A stretch of DNA of 64,000 nt from Pseudorhodoferax sp. Leaf274 (GTDB lineage: Bacteria; Pseudomonadota; Gammaproteobacteria; Burkholderiales; Burkholderiaceae_C): NCBI RefSeq assembly GCF_001422445.1, contig NZ_LMNA01000023.1, positions 124,001 to 188,000 of the forward strand, given 5' to 3'. Positions 1-8,215 of this stretch are shown in pieces. The notes under the pieces were generated by a model that searched no databases, had not been told where the DNA came from, and saw only the letters and a list, made by a program, of their open reading frames with translations. Position 1 is the stretch's first letter; the number at the start of each line of letters is the position of its first letter. Both the position numbers and the translations under genes were made by a program.

Positions 1-1
1 G

Positions 2-556
2 CTCAGTCCTGCAGAGTGGTTCGAGCGCGTCGAATCGATCGGGAGTGCGGGAGAGGACTCGTCCTTCATGGGCCGTGTGGAGGCCTGGAATGTGGCCACT
101 GCGCTGGCGTTGCAGAACCCTGTCTTCGGCACCGGTTTCCATGCCATGCAATCGCCGGAGGTCTGGTTCCGCATCCGGCCGCGGGATGGCCTGCTGTCCG
201 GCGCTCTGTCCGGCAATGTCGTACTGGCCGACTTTGCCAAGGCCGCGCACAGCATCTATTTCGAGGTGCTGGGCGACCACGGCTTCGTTGGGCTGCTGAT
301 CTTTCTGGCTCTGCTGGTGAACGTCTTCTTCACAGTCGGGCAGATCCGCAGGATGACGGCCAAACGCCAGGACCTGCTATGGGCGCGGGACATGGCCGAC
401 GCGCTCGGCCTTGCGTGCTTCGGCTTCGCAGTGGGCGGGGCGGGGGTCAGCCTCGCGTACTTTGAAGTGTTCTATGTCGTCGCGTGCCTGACCGAGGCGC
501 TGCGGCAATATCTGTTGCGCCAGCCGGCGATCGGTCCACCGGCCAGGGCGGGCTGA
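2..556 (+). CDS. O-glycosylation ligase, exosortase A-associated (C-terminal part)
   Basis: The reading frame is open to the left window edge, so only the last ~184 codons are present. The visible part has the phrase GRVEAW followed by ALQNPVFGTGFHAM and a strong hydrophobic segment (GLLIFLALLVNVFFTVG), then another near the end. This matches my knowledge of the C-terminal region of the Wzy/WaaL-like ligases found next to exosortase A (TIGR03097 type), which transfer or polymerise lipid-linked glycans at the periplasmic face of the inner membrane. It is followed after 22 bases by an acyltransferase-like gene on the same strand. Family assignment is from remembered motifs and the exosortase context, not from a search. 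Confidence 0.75.
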   Translation, partial: LSPAEWFERVESIGSAGEDSSFMGRVEAWNVATALALQNPVFGTGFHAMQSPEVWFRIRPRDGLLSGALSGNVVLADFAKAAHSIYFEVLGDHGFVGLLIFLALLVNVFFTVGQIRRMTAKRQDLLWARDMADALGLACFGFAVGGAGVSLAYFEVFYVVACLTEALRQYLLRQPAIGPPARAG

Positions 557-578
557 GGCGCGCAGCGGCCCGAGCACC

Positions 579-1682
579 ATGCCGCCGATGGTTTCCGATA
601 CCGCTTCGACCACTCCATCCGATGACGTGGCGATGCGCCTTGCCGGCCTGCAGGCACATCTGCAGCAGTACGGCGTGGGGGATTGGAGCCGGTCTGCCGA
701 TCTGTTCCTGACGCCGGCATGGTGCACGCAGCTTGCCGCCCATGGTTTCGTGGAGCGGCCGCGGCCGTGGCTGCCGATGCTGGTCGACGAGGCGGCGCGC
801 GCGGCCTTGATGCTGCCGCTTGCGGAAACCGGAGATGGCCTGCGCAGCCTCAGCAACTACTACTGCAGCCTGTACGGTGCGGTTGGCCACGGCATGCCGG
901 GGCCGGACTGCTGGGTGGCGCTGGCGCGCCAGTTGTGGCGGCATCCGCACGGCGCCATCCTGGATTTGCAGCCGCTGGCGGACGATGCGGGCTGGCGTCT
1001 GGCGCTGGAGCGGGCTTTGCGGCAGGCCGGGTACTGGGTCGATGGGTACTTCTGCTTCGGGAACTGGTACCTGCCGGTGGCCGGGGTCGGTTTCGATGCC
1101 TACCTGGCTGCACGGCCGTCGGCTTTGCGGCACAGCATCGAGCGCGGCCGGCGTCGGTTGCAACGCCATGGCGGCGACAGGCTGACGATCCACACCGCAG
1201 CCGGGGCGCCACTGGATGCCGCGATGGCGGCATTCGACGACGTCTATGGGCGCAGCTGGAAGGAGCCTGAGCCCAGTCCGCGGTTCATGCCGGAACTGAT
1301 GCTGCTGGCCGCTCGCGAGGGCTGGCTGCGGCTGGGCGTTCTGGAACTGGATGGGCGGCCGATCGCTGCGCAGGTCTGGTTGGTACAGGCCGGCAAAGCC
1401 AACATCTACAAGCTGGCCTACGTGCAGGGCTTCGAGCGCTTCTCGCCAGGGTCGGTTCTGACCGCGGCGCTGATGGCCCACGTGATGGACGTGGACCGCG
1501 TGCGCGAGGTCGACTACCTCACGGGAGACGATGCCTACAAGCGCGACTGGATGACCCATCGCCGTGAGCGCACCGGGTTGATCGCCTTCCATCCCTTGCG
1601 GCTGCGCGGCCTGCTCGCGGCGGCGCGCCACTACGGTGGAAAGCTCCGGCGTCGCCACCGGGAAGGTGTGGCGCCGCCCTAG
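579..1682 (+). CDS. BcsL/CelD-like GNAT-fold acyltransferase of the polysaccharide locus
   Basis: 367 residues, soluble, no signal peptide. The central part (SALRHSIERGRRRLQRHG, about residues 178–195) and the following GNAT-like half (LRLGVLELDGRPIAAQVWLV, FSPGSVLTAALMAHVMD, VDYLTGDDAYKRDW) are typical of CelD/BcsL and FemAB-like proteins, in which two acyltransferase domains bind an acyl donor and a sugar or peptide acceptor. In exosortase and cellulose loci such proteins are thought to acylate the polysaccharide or its precursor; the substrate here is unknown. It sits 22 bases after the ligase and is convergent with the hydrolase gene that ends at 1698. The ATG at 579 is the first in frame; a shorter start at the methionine near residue 19 cannot be excluded. 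Confidence 0.75.
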   Translation: MPPMVSDTASTTPSDDVAMRLAGLQAHLQQYGVGDWSRSADLFLTPAWCTQLAAHGFVERPRPWLPMLVDEAARAALMLPLAETGDGLRSLSNYYCSLYGAVGHGMPGPDCWVALARQLWRHPHGAILDLQPLADDAGWRLALERALRQAGYWVDGYFCFGNWYLPVAGVGFDAYLAARPSALRHSIERGRRRLQRHGGDRLTIHTAAGAPLDAAMAAFDDVYGRSWKEPEPSPRFMPELMLLAAREGWLRLGVLELDGRPIAAQVWLVQAGKANIYKLAYVQGFERFSPGSVLTAALMAHVMDVDRVREVDYLTGDDAYKRDWMTHRRERTGLIAFHPLRLRGLLAAARHYGGKLRRRHREGVAPP

Positions 1683-1697
1683 CACGGGCAGGCTCAA

Positions 1698-2558
1698 TCA
1701 GGGCAGGCGCTGGAGCCAGGCCAAGGTCGCTTCCTCGGCGGTCTGGCGCGCCGCAGGCGAGGCCAGTGTGTGGTCTGCGCCTGTCAGACGGTGCCATTGG
1801 ACTCCCGGTCGGTTTCGGGCGGCGGTCCAGTCGCGGTCCTGGCGGAATTGCTCCTCGAACTCCCGGGCGGTCCAATCTTCGGTGCTCAGCAGCACCAGCA
1901 GGTGGCCGCGCACCGCGCACCATCCGGCAGCCATGCGCTGCTGGAAGCTGGCCGCGCTCGTGCTCCGATGGCGCCGCGCCAGCCGCAGCAAATTGCCCAA
2001 CAGATCGCGCATGGCATGCATGCCGACTTCGCCGCGCAGCAGCTTGAGCCAGAAGCTGGACTGCACCAGCCTGGCACGGTAGTAATGTTTGACATGGGTC
2101 TGCGCAAGGCTTTGCTCCGAGCGGACCCAGGGATTGAGCAGGGCGACACCTGCCACGCGGTCGTCGCCCGTGGCATCCATGTACAGCAGGCTGGCGGAGG
2201 CGCCATCACACAGGCCCCAGAGCACAGCCTTTTCGACGCCCGGGGTGCGCAGCAGTGCGCTGATGCCGGCGTCAATGTCCTGCTGCAGACTCTCGAAGCC
2301 GCGGGGCGCGCCACTGCTGTCGCCCATGCCACGTACGTCGAAACGCAGCACGGCATGGCCAGCCGCGGCCAGCCGCCGCGCCAGCGCGACGAACTGACGA
2401 TGGCTGCCCGCACGGATCTGGGGCCCGCCGACGACCACCACCAAGCCCACGGCCCGGCATGGCTCGCCGACCGGGGGCGTGGCAAGCACCCCCTGCAGGA
2501 GCTCGCCCGCGCAGTCGATGCCCAAGGCCGTTTCGTCGTAGCGGTTTGCTGGGGTCAT
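1698..2558 (-). CDS. Exosortase A system-associated alpha/beta hydrolase 1
   Basis: 286 residues starting MTPANRYDETALGI. It is an alpha/beta-hydrolase: the segment LRFDVRGMGDSSG precedes the nucleophile region LWGLCDGASASLLYM, where the usual G-x-S-x-G is G-L-C-D-G, so a cysteine replaces the serine nucleophile; a late GADHTL supplies the likely catalytic histidine. This is the pattern of the small hydrolases (TIGR03100 type) that accompany exosortase A loci. The frame is open upstream to 3524, but the ATG at 2558 overlaps the upstream hydrolase stop by four bases (ATGA), which indicates translational coupling and fixes the start. Substrate unknown; presumably a thioester or ester made by the neighbouring ACP and ligase. 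Confidence 0.85.
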   Translation of the reverse strand: MTPANRYDETALGIDCAGELLQGVLATPPVGEPCRAVGLVVVVGGPQIRAGSHRQFVALARRLAAAGHAVLRFDVRGMGDSSGAPRGFESLQQDIDAGISALLRTPGVEKAVLWGLCDGASASLLYMDATGDDRVAGVALLNPWVRSEQSLAQTHVKHYYRARLVQSSFWLKLLRGEVGMHAMRDLLGNLLRLARRHRSTSAASFQQRMAAGWCAVRGHLLVLLSTEDWTAREFEEQFRQDRDWTAARNRPGVQWHRLTGADHTLASPAARQTAEEATLAWLQRLP

Positions 2559-3430
2559 GCCGGCATTGTTTCTGCTGACGGCTGTGCGAGCGCCGCCACT
2601 GTGGCTTCGAGCAGCGCGGGCGCTTCCTTGATCTCGGCCGATTGCCAGAAGGCCGGCCCCTGCGCGACGAGTCCTTCCACTTGCCACCCGGCCTGCTGCC
2701 ACAGCGACAGCGTGCGCTTTCCAAAGGGGCTCAACGCAGCCTGGGCCGCAGACCCCACTTCCATCCAAACCAGTTGCCGGGCCGTGCCGCCGGCAGGCGG
2801 GGGCACGAGCCGGCTCGCCTGCAGTCCGGCCGCCAGGTCGGGATGCAGTGCATAGCCGGCGACCTGCAATGTTTCTCCGGCAGCCAGTTGCCGGCGCAAT
2901 GCATCCATGGCGCCCCTGGCACGCCCTGCGTCGTCGGGAGCGGCCAGCATGTCTGCAGCCAGCCGCAGCCTCAGGAATTGCTGCAGCTGCATCGTTCCGT
3001 CCGCGAACGAAGGCTGCCAGAACAGAAGGTGGCAGGGTTGGTCCAGCGCGCGCGCTGCATCGGCAGCCAGCAGGCATCCGGCGCGGATTCCCCAGATCCA
3101 CAGCGGCAACGCGCCATGTGCTGCCAGGGTGCCGGCCAGCCACCGGTGGGCGAGCAGCAAGTCCTGGATCCACAGCGGCCAGCGCGCGTCCCCGAAGTCG
3201 CCGGAGCTGTCGCCACAGCCGAGCAGATCGATCTGCAGCACCGCATGGCCGGCCGCTGCAAGGGCGCGGGCCTGCAGCGCGGCCATCCGGCGCGTCTTGT
3301 TGAGCTCTTCGGCAAAGGGGGCTGCCTGCAGCACCATGCCGCGCGTCACGCCCTGCGCTGCGTGGTAGATGCAGTAACGCTGGCCATCGGCCGCAGGCAG
3401 GAAGAAGGCCCGCGGGCCGTCGGCCATCAT
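2555..3430 (-). CDS. Exosortase A system-associated alpha/beta hydrolase 2
   Basis: 291 residues. Early features are RGMVLQAAPFAEELNKTRRM and LQIDLLGCGDSSGDFGDARW, characteristic of the second hydrolase type of exosortase A loci (TIGR03101). The position equivalent to the nucleophile elbow reads IWGIRAGCLLA, so a canonical serine is absent and a cysteine lies nearby; catalytic competence is therefore uncertain. It overlaps the ACP gene upstream and hydrolase 1 downstream by four bases each (ATGA), so the three genes form one translationally coupled minus-strand operon. Confidence 0.85.
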   Translation of the reverse strand: MMADGPRAFFLPAADGQRYCIYHAAQGVTRGMVLQAAPFAEELNKTRRMAALQARALAAAGHAVLQIDLLGCGDSSGDFGDARWPLWIQDLLLAHRWLAGTLAAHGALPLWIWGIRAGCLLAADAARALDQPCHLLFWQPSFADGTMQLQQFLRLRLAADMLAAPDDAGRARGAMDALRRQLAAGETLQVAGYALHPDLAAGLQASRLVPPPAGGTARQLVWMEVGSAAQAALSPFGKRTLSLWQQAGWQVEGLVAQGPAFWQSAEIKEAPALLEATVAALAQPSAETMPA

Positions 3431-3684
3431 TGGGTCCGGTGCAGGACGTCGTCCAGGAAGTCCGCCAGCGATCCGGCGGTGGCGAACACGCGGCCATCCA
3501 GTTCGTCATCCGGCAGCATGACACCGAAGTGCTGCTCCAATGCAGAGATCAGGGAAACGATGGCCATGGAGTCGAGCTCGGGCAAGGCATCCAGCAGCGG
3601 CGTGTCGGCATCGAAGCCGGCGCTGCGCCCGCCGAGACCCAGCGTCTCGTCCAGAACATGCAGCACGTCGGGCAATACGGACAT
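3427..3684 (-). CDS. Acyl carrier protein, exosortase A-associated
   Basis: 85 residues, acidic, with the phosphopantetheine attachment site in LPELDSMAIVSLISALEQ; the serine of DSM is the expected carrier residue. Length and the helix pattern (ISALEQHFGVMLPDDEL) are those of a stand-alone acyl/peptidyl carrier protein. It begins the operon continued by the two hydrolases and is divergent (60-base gap) from an acyl-CoA ligase that could load it. Together these suggest synthesis of a carrier-bound small molecule used by the exopolysaccharide/exosortase system; the product is unknown. Confidence 0.85.
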   Translation of the reverse strand: MSVLPDVLHVLDETLGLGGRSAGFDADTPLLDALPELDSMAIVSLISALEQHFGVMLPDDELDGRVFATAGSLADFLDDVLHRTQ

Positions 3685-3744
3685 CGGGCGGCGCGGTTGA
3701 GCTTCGGGAGCGCCATTCTAGGGGGCGCATGCGATACTTTTCCG

Positions 3745-5334
3745 ATGCCTTCGCCCTCGCTGCTCCAGGATCTCGTGGCACACGCCGCAGAGCGTGGGCC
3801 GCAGACCGTGGCTTTGCGCGCCGATGGGGTATCGACGACGTACGCCGCATTGCAGCTTGCTGTGTCGGATCGGGCATCGGCATTGGTGGCGCTCGGGGTC
3901 GGGCGGTCCGAGCGGGTTGGGGTCTGGCTCGACAAGTCCGTGGAGATGGTGGTTGCCTGCTTTGGCGCCGCAGCGGCTGGCGGGGTCTTCGTGCCCATCA
4001 ACCCGGTGCTCAAGCCTGCCCAGGTCGTGCATGTGCTGGCCGATAGCGGCGCTTGCGTGCTCGTGACGTCCGCACATCGTTTGGCCATGCTGGCGCCGCT
4101 GCTGGCCGGCTGTAGCGCACTGCGCCATGTCATCGTGGCCGATGCGCGCGGAGACGCGCCCGTGCTGCCTGCGACCGTCGCCTGCCATGCGCGGGGCGAT
4201 CTCGCCGGCCTGCCGCGTCGGCCAGCGCATGGGGTGATCGACCACGACATGGCCGCCATCCTCTACACCTCGGGCAGTACGGGCCTGCCCAAAGGGGTGG
4301 TGCTGTCGCACCGCAATCTCGTGGCTGGAGCCGCCAGCGTGGCTTCTTATCTCGACAACCATGCGGACGACACCCTGCTGGCCGCCTTGCCGCTGTCGTT
4401 CGATGCGGGGTTCAGCCAGCTCACCACGGCGTTCCACAGCGGTGCACGGGTGGTGCTGCTGAATTACCTGCTGCCCCGCGACGTGCTGCGCGCCCTGGTG
4501 GACGAGCGTGTCACGGGGCTGACCGCCGTGCCGGCGCTCTACATGCAGCTGGCTGCGCTCGAATGGCCCGAGGCGATCGGGACGCACCTGCGCTACTTCG
4601 CCAACACGGGAGGCCACATGCCGCGCGACACGCTGGCGGCCTTGCGTCGGCGTGTGCCGCAGGCGCGTCCGTTTCTGATGTATGGGCTGACCGAGGCATT
4701 CCGCTCCACCTATCTGCCACCCGAAGAGGTAGAGCGCCGTCCTGATTCCATCGGCAAGGCGATTCCCAATGCCGAAATCCTGGTGTTGCGCGAAGACGGG
4801 TCGGCCTGCGAACCCAACGAGCCCGGGGAGCTGGTGCACCGTGGCGCCTTGGTCGGCCTGGGCTACTGGAACGACCCCGAGCGGACAGCCGAGCGCTACC
4901 GCCCATTGCCCCGGCGCGACGCTGGCTTGCCGATGCCCGAGTACGCCGTGTTTTCCGGCGATACCGTGCGCATGGACCAGGACGGTTTTCTCTATTTCAT
5001 CGGACGCCGCGACGAAATGATCAAGTCGTCCGGCTACCGCATCAGCCCGACCGAGGTGGAAGAAGTGTTGTACGGCACCGGCCTGGTCGCCGAATGCGCG
5101 GCCTTCGGTGTCGCGCACCCAGTGCTTGGTCAGTGCGTGCAGGCCGTTGCCATGCCGGCCGCCGGCGTCGTGCTGGATGCTGCGCAGCTGTTGAGCGCCT
5201 GTCGCACCGCCATGCCAGCCTACATGGTGCCCACGGATGTGCGGATCGTGCCGGGCCCCTTGCCGCGCACCCCGAATGGCAAGATCGACCGCAGGCGCCT
5301 GGCAGCCGATGTGGAGCAACTGCATGGTGCCTGA
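3745..5334 (+). CDS. Acyl-CoA ligase (AMP-forming), exosortase A-associated
   Basis: 529 residues. Adenylate-forming superfamily motifs are visible in order: ATP-binding loop AAILYTSGSTGLPKGVVLSHRN (about residues 170–191), the YGLTEAFRSTY motif (~313), FSGDTVRMDQDGFLYFIGR (~407) and the C-terminal catalytic lysine region PRTPNGKIDRRRL. It would activate a carboxylate as an acyl-AMP and pass it to CoA or to the ACP encoded divergently. The frame extends upstream to 3430, but that part runs antisense through the ACP gene, so the ATG at 3745 (MPSPSLLQDLV) is the sensible start. Its last 11 bases overlap the PLP decarboxylase. This is the TIGR03098-type ligase of exosortase A loci. Confidence 0.88.
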   Translation: MPSPSLLQDLVAHAAERGPQTVALRADGVSTTYAALQLAVSDRASALVALGVGRSERVGVWLDKSVEMVVACFGAAAAGGVFVPINPVLKPAQVVHVLADSGACVLVTSAHRLAMLAPLLAGCSALRHVIVADARGDAPVLPATVACHARGDLAGLPRRPAHGVIDHDMAAILYTSGSTGLPKGVVLSHRNLVAGAASVASYLDNHADDTLLAALPLSFDAGFSQLTTAFHSGARVVLLNYLLPRDVLRALVDERVTGLTAVPALYMQLAALEWPEAIGTHLRYFANTGGHMPRDTLAALRRRVPQARPFLMYGLTEAFRSTYLPPEEVERRPDSIGKAIPNAEILVLREDGSACEPNEPGELVHRGALVGLGYWNDPERTAERYRPLPRRDAGLPMPEYAVFSGDTVRMDQDGFLYFIGRRDEMIKSSGYRISPTEVEEVLYGTGLVAECAAFGVAHPVLGQCVQAVAMPAAGVVLDAAQLLSACRTAMPAYMVPTDVRIVPGPLPRTPNGKIDRRRLAADVEQLHGA

Positions 5335-6586
5335 CGAGCGCGCTGCGCCGGCTCCTCGGGCCAGGCTCCAGCATGCCGACATCGTGCACTTCCCCGTGCG
5401 CGACGGCGAACTCGTGGTGGGAGGGGTGCCGTTGCGGCGCCTGGCCGCCCGCGTGGGCCAGACGCCGTTCTATGCATACGACCGCGGTGTGCTGCGTGCC
5501 CGCGTCGAGGCGCTGCGTGCCGTGTTGCCGCAGGCCGTGCGGCTGCACTACGCGATGAAGGCCAACCCGATGCCCGCCCTGGTTGCGTACATGGTGGGCC
5601 TGGTCGATGGCATCGACGTGGCCTCAGCGGGCGAGTTGAAGGTGGCACTGGACGGGGGCGCCGATCCGCGCGAGGTCAGTTTCGCCGGCCCCGGGAAGCG
5701 CGATACAGAACTATGGCAGGCGGTGGCATCCGGCGTCCTGGTCAACCTGGAGTCGGCGCGCGAGATTGCCCCGCTGGCCGAAGCGGCGCAGGCGCTGGGC
5801 GTGCAGGCACGCGTGGCCATCCGGGTCAATCCGGACTTCGAGCTCAAGGGTTCGGGCATGAAGATGGGTGGCGGCGCCAAGCCGTTCGGCGTGGATGCCG
5901 CGCAGGTGCCGGGCCTGTTGCGTGAGGTGGCCGGTGCGGGCCTGGCGTTCGAGGGGTTTCACCTGTTTGCTGGCTCGCAGAACCTCAGCGCAGGTGCCAT
6001 CTGCGAGGCGCAGCGCCAATCCTTCGACTTGGCGGTGCACTTGGCCTCCCACGCGCCAGCGCCCGTTCGCTTGCTCAACCTGGGCGGTGGATTCGGCATC
6101 CCTTATTTCCCGGGTGAGCAGCGGCTGGCGTTGGCGCCCATCGCCGACAACCTGTCGGCACTGTGCGACAGGGCAAGCCGGGAGCTGCCGGGCGCGCAAC
6201 TGGCCCTCGAATTGGGCCGTTACCTGGTGGGCGAAGCGGGCATCTACGTCTGCAGGGTGATGGATCGCAAGACCTCCCATGGCCAGACCTTTTTGGTGAC
6301 GGACGGAGGACTGCACCATCACCTGGCCGCTTCCGGCAATTTCGGCCAAGTGGTTCGCCGCAACTATCCCGTCGCGATCGGTACGCGCGCCGCGGAGCCG
6401 CAGACGCAGGTCGCCAGTGTCGTCGGGCCGCTCTGCACGCCGCTGGACGTGCTGGCGGACCGCATGCTCCTGCCGCCGGCAGGCATTGGCGACCTTGTCG
6501 TGGTGTTCCAATCCGGCGCATACGGCGCCTCTGCGAGCCCGCACGCTTTCCTTGGCCATCCCGCGCCGATCGAGGTGCTCGTGTAG
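5324..6586 (+). CDS. PLP-dependent decarboxylase, exosortase A-associated
   Basis: 420 residues, fold-type III (alanine racemase/diaminopimelate decarboxylase family). The PLP lysine is in LHYAMKANPMPALVAYM, followed by GIDVASAGELKVAL, the phosphate-binding LNLGGGFGIPYF, and ELGRYLVGEAGIYVCRV. The C-terminal active-site segment reads GPLCTPLDVLADRM and VVVFQSGAYGASASPHAFLGH. It is the TIGR03099-type enzyme of exosortase loci and probably decarboxylates an amino acid or its carrier-bound derivative. The ATG at 5324 overlaps the ligase end by 11 bases, arguing for coupling. No strong Shine-Dalgarno decides between this and later starts. Confidence 0.88.
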   Translation: MVPDERAAPAPRARLQHADIVHFPVRDGELVVGGVPLRRLAARVGQTPFYAYDRGVLRARVEALRAVLPQAVRLHYAMKANPMPALVAYMVGLVDGIDVASAGELKVALDGGADPREVSFAGPGKRDTELWQAVASGVLVNLESAREIAPLAEAAQALGVQARVAIRVNPDFELKGSGMKMGGGAKPFGVDAAQVPGLLREVAGAGLAFEGFHLFAGSQNLSAGAICEAQRQSFDLAVHLASHAPAPVRLLNLGGGFGIPYFPGEQRLALAPIADNLSALCDRASRELPGAQLALELGRYLVGEAGIYVCRVMDRKTSHGQTFLVTDGGLHHHLAASGNFGQVVRRNYPVAIGTRAAEPQTQVASVVGPLCTPLDVLADRMLLPPAGIGDLVVVFQSGAYGASASPHAFLGHPAPIEVLV

Positions 6587-6601
6587 CGCCTTCGCTGGGT
6601 T

Positions 6602-6638
6602 CCCTGCATCCTGCGCGGCCCACGTGCCGCCTGCAGGG
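6602..6638. terminator. Nested hairpin after the decarboxylase
   Basis: CCCTGCA at 6602–6608 pairs with TGCAGGG at 6632–6638, and inside it GCGGC (6615–6619) pairs with GCCGC (6626–6630). No T-run follows, so it is not a classical intrinsic terminator; it starts 16 bases after the decarboxylase stop and may mark the operon end. Confidence 0.4.
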
Positions 6639-6659
6639 TGCCATCGCCGAAAGCATGCA

Positions 6660-6673
6660 GTGGCACGTGCCAC
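6660..6673. promoter_or_regulatory. 14-bp perfect palindrome upstream of the flippase
   Basis: GTGGCACGTGCCAC reads identically on both strands. It lies 85 bases before the flippase start, in the 171-base gap that precedes the lower-GC gene group, so it could be an operator. No cognate regulator is encoded in the window nearby. Confidence 0.35.
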
Positions 6674-6757
6674 GGATCCGATCCACATGGTTGTTGTACC
6701 CAGACCTCCAAGCGCGAGCACTCCAAATGCCGAGCACGCGAAAACAAGAGAAGAAGC

Positions 6758-8215
6758 ATGGCTAGTTTTCGCAAAGCGATATTGATCAACTTCGCGTCGT
6801 CGTCCGGGGCGACGGTTGTCCAATTCGTCGTGTCGGTCCTGCTCGCGCGTCTGCTCACGCCACGGGAAATCGGCATTTACTCCATCACGATCGTCCTGGT
6901 GAACATTGCACATGTGTTCCGGGAGTTTGGCGTCAGCTCCTATCTGCAGCGCGAACATGATCTGACGAACGAGAAGATCCGAGCCGCAATGGGGGTTGCG
7001 TACGCATCCACCTGGTCCATTGCTGTGCTGATTTACGCTTGCAGTGGGGCCGTTGCCGCGTATTTCGGGTACGCAGAAGTCAAGCCTGTATTGGAAGTGC
7101 TGGCTTTGGGTTTCCTCTTCATCCCGTTCAGTTCTGTCATGTTGTCGTTGTTGATCCGCGACTACGATGCTGTGAAGATCGCGTGGGCCAGCGTGAGTGG
7201 CACATTGGCCTATGCCGTGACGTGCTTGAGCCTGGCCTACGCGGGCTTTGGCACGATGAGTCTGGCATGGGCCAATCTTGCCAACATCGTGGCAACAGGC
7301 CTGGCCTACATTCCCATGCGGCCCCGTGGATTGCCCTGGATGCCGACGCTGCGCAGAACGGCCGGCATCTTCAAGTTTGGCGGTGGCGCCTTGCTGTCCA
7401 ATCTTCTTCAGAACGTCAACAACGCATTGCCCGATCTGATTCTCGGAAAGATCGGCACGGCAAACCAAGTGGGCTTGATCAGCCGCGCCAATTCCACGGT
7501 CAACATGTTCATGAACTTGGCTGGCTCTGCAATCAACTTTGGATCCCAGACCTATCTTGCCAAGGCTTTCCACGCAGGGCAGTCGCTTGAGCCGCTCTTG
7601 AACCGTTCAGTCGCATTGGTCACTGGAATCGGCTGGCCTGTGTTGGCGGTCACGGCCATGGTGGGCAAGGAGATCATCCTCGTCCTGTATGGAAAAGGTT
7701 GGGTCGATGCCGTGCCGGCAGTCGCGCCACTTGCCTTGGCTGCGGCGGTCAGCCTCATGTTTCACTACAACGCGGTCGCATTCAACGCAATCAACCGGCC
7801 GTACCTTTCGGCGGTTCCGTTGGTGTTCACCGCGGTCTTTCGGATCGCTCTGGCATCGTTGCTCTTCTCGGGTAGCGTTGAATCGTTTGCGTGGGTTTTG
7901 ATGTGGGCGACGATTTGCCCCATGCCGATTCTGCTTGTCCTGCAAAAGCGATACTTTGGCTGCCGAATCGGCGTTTTCTTGCGGTCCCTGTTGCCAAGCT
8001 TTCTGGTGACGCTGGCTTGCAGCACTGCGTGCGTGTTGAGCTTGGTCGCGATGGATCGACTGGGGCTCGAAGTTCCGCTTTGGCGACTGCTGTGGTTGGG
8101 CGTGCTTGTTGGTGTCGTCTGGCTGCTCGCCCTCAAGGTTTTTTCTCACCCGTTGATGGATGAGTTGAACGTACTTTTGAAAAAGCTGAGGGCGTGGGTG
8201 CCCGCATACAAATGA
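6758..8215 (+). CDS. Wzx/WzxC-type lipopolysaccharide/exopolysaccharide flippase
   Basis: 485 residues, polytopic throughout (roughly a dozen hydrophobic segments), with the polysaccharide-transporter family opening ILINFASSSGATVVQFVVSVLLARLLTPREIGIYS. MATE-like/PST-superfamily proteins of this kind flip undecaprenyl-linked oligosaccharide units across the inner membrane. The upstream frame is open to 6638, but the ATG at 6758 is preceded by a purine-rich AGAGAAGAAG sequence and starts the family domain directly. It is the first of three genes with visibly lower GC than the surroundings, and overlaps the next gene by four bases (ATGA). Confidence 0.88.
   Translation: MASFRKAILINFASSSGATVVQFVVSVLLARLLTPREIGIYSITIVLVNIAHVFREFGVSSYLQREHDLTNEKIRAAMGVAYASTWSIAVLIYACSGAVAAYFGYAEVKPVLEVLALGFLFIPFSSVMLSLLIRDYDAVKIAWASVSGTLAYAVTCLSLAYAGFGTMSLAWANLANIVATGLAYIPMRPRGLPWMPTLRRTAGIFKFGGGALLSNLLQNVNNALPDLILGKIGTANQVGLISRANSTVNMFMNLAGSAINFGSQTYLAKAFHAGQSLEPLLNRSVALVTGIGWPVLAVTAMVGKEIILVLYGKGWVDAVPAVAPLALAAAVSLMFHYNAVAFNAINRPYLSAVPLVFTAVFRIALASLLFSGSVESFAWVLMWATICPMPILLVLQKRYFGCRIGVFLRSLLPSFLVTLACSTACVLSLVAMDRLGLEVPLWRLLWLGVLVGVVWLLALKVFSHPLMDELNVLLKKLRAWVPAYK

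Noticed and set aside
3430-3744. N-terminal extension of the acyl-CoA ligase
   Set aside because: It is the antisense of the ACP gene and has no ligase features; the ATG at 3745 begins the domain.
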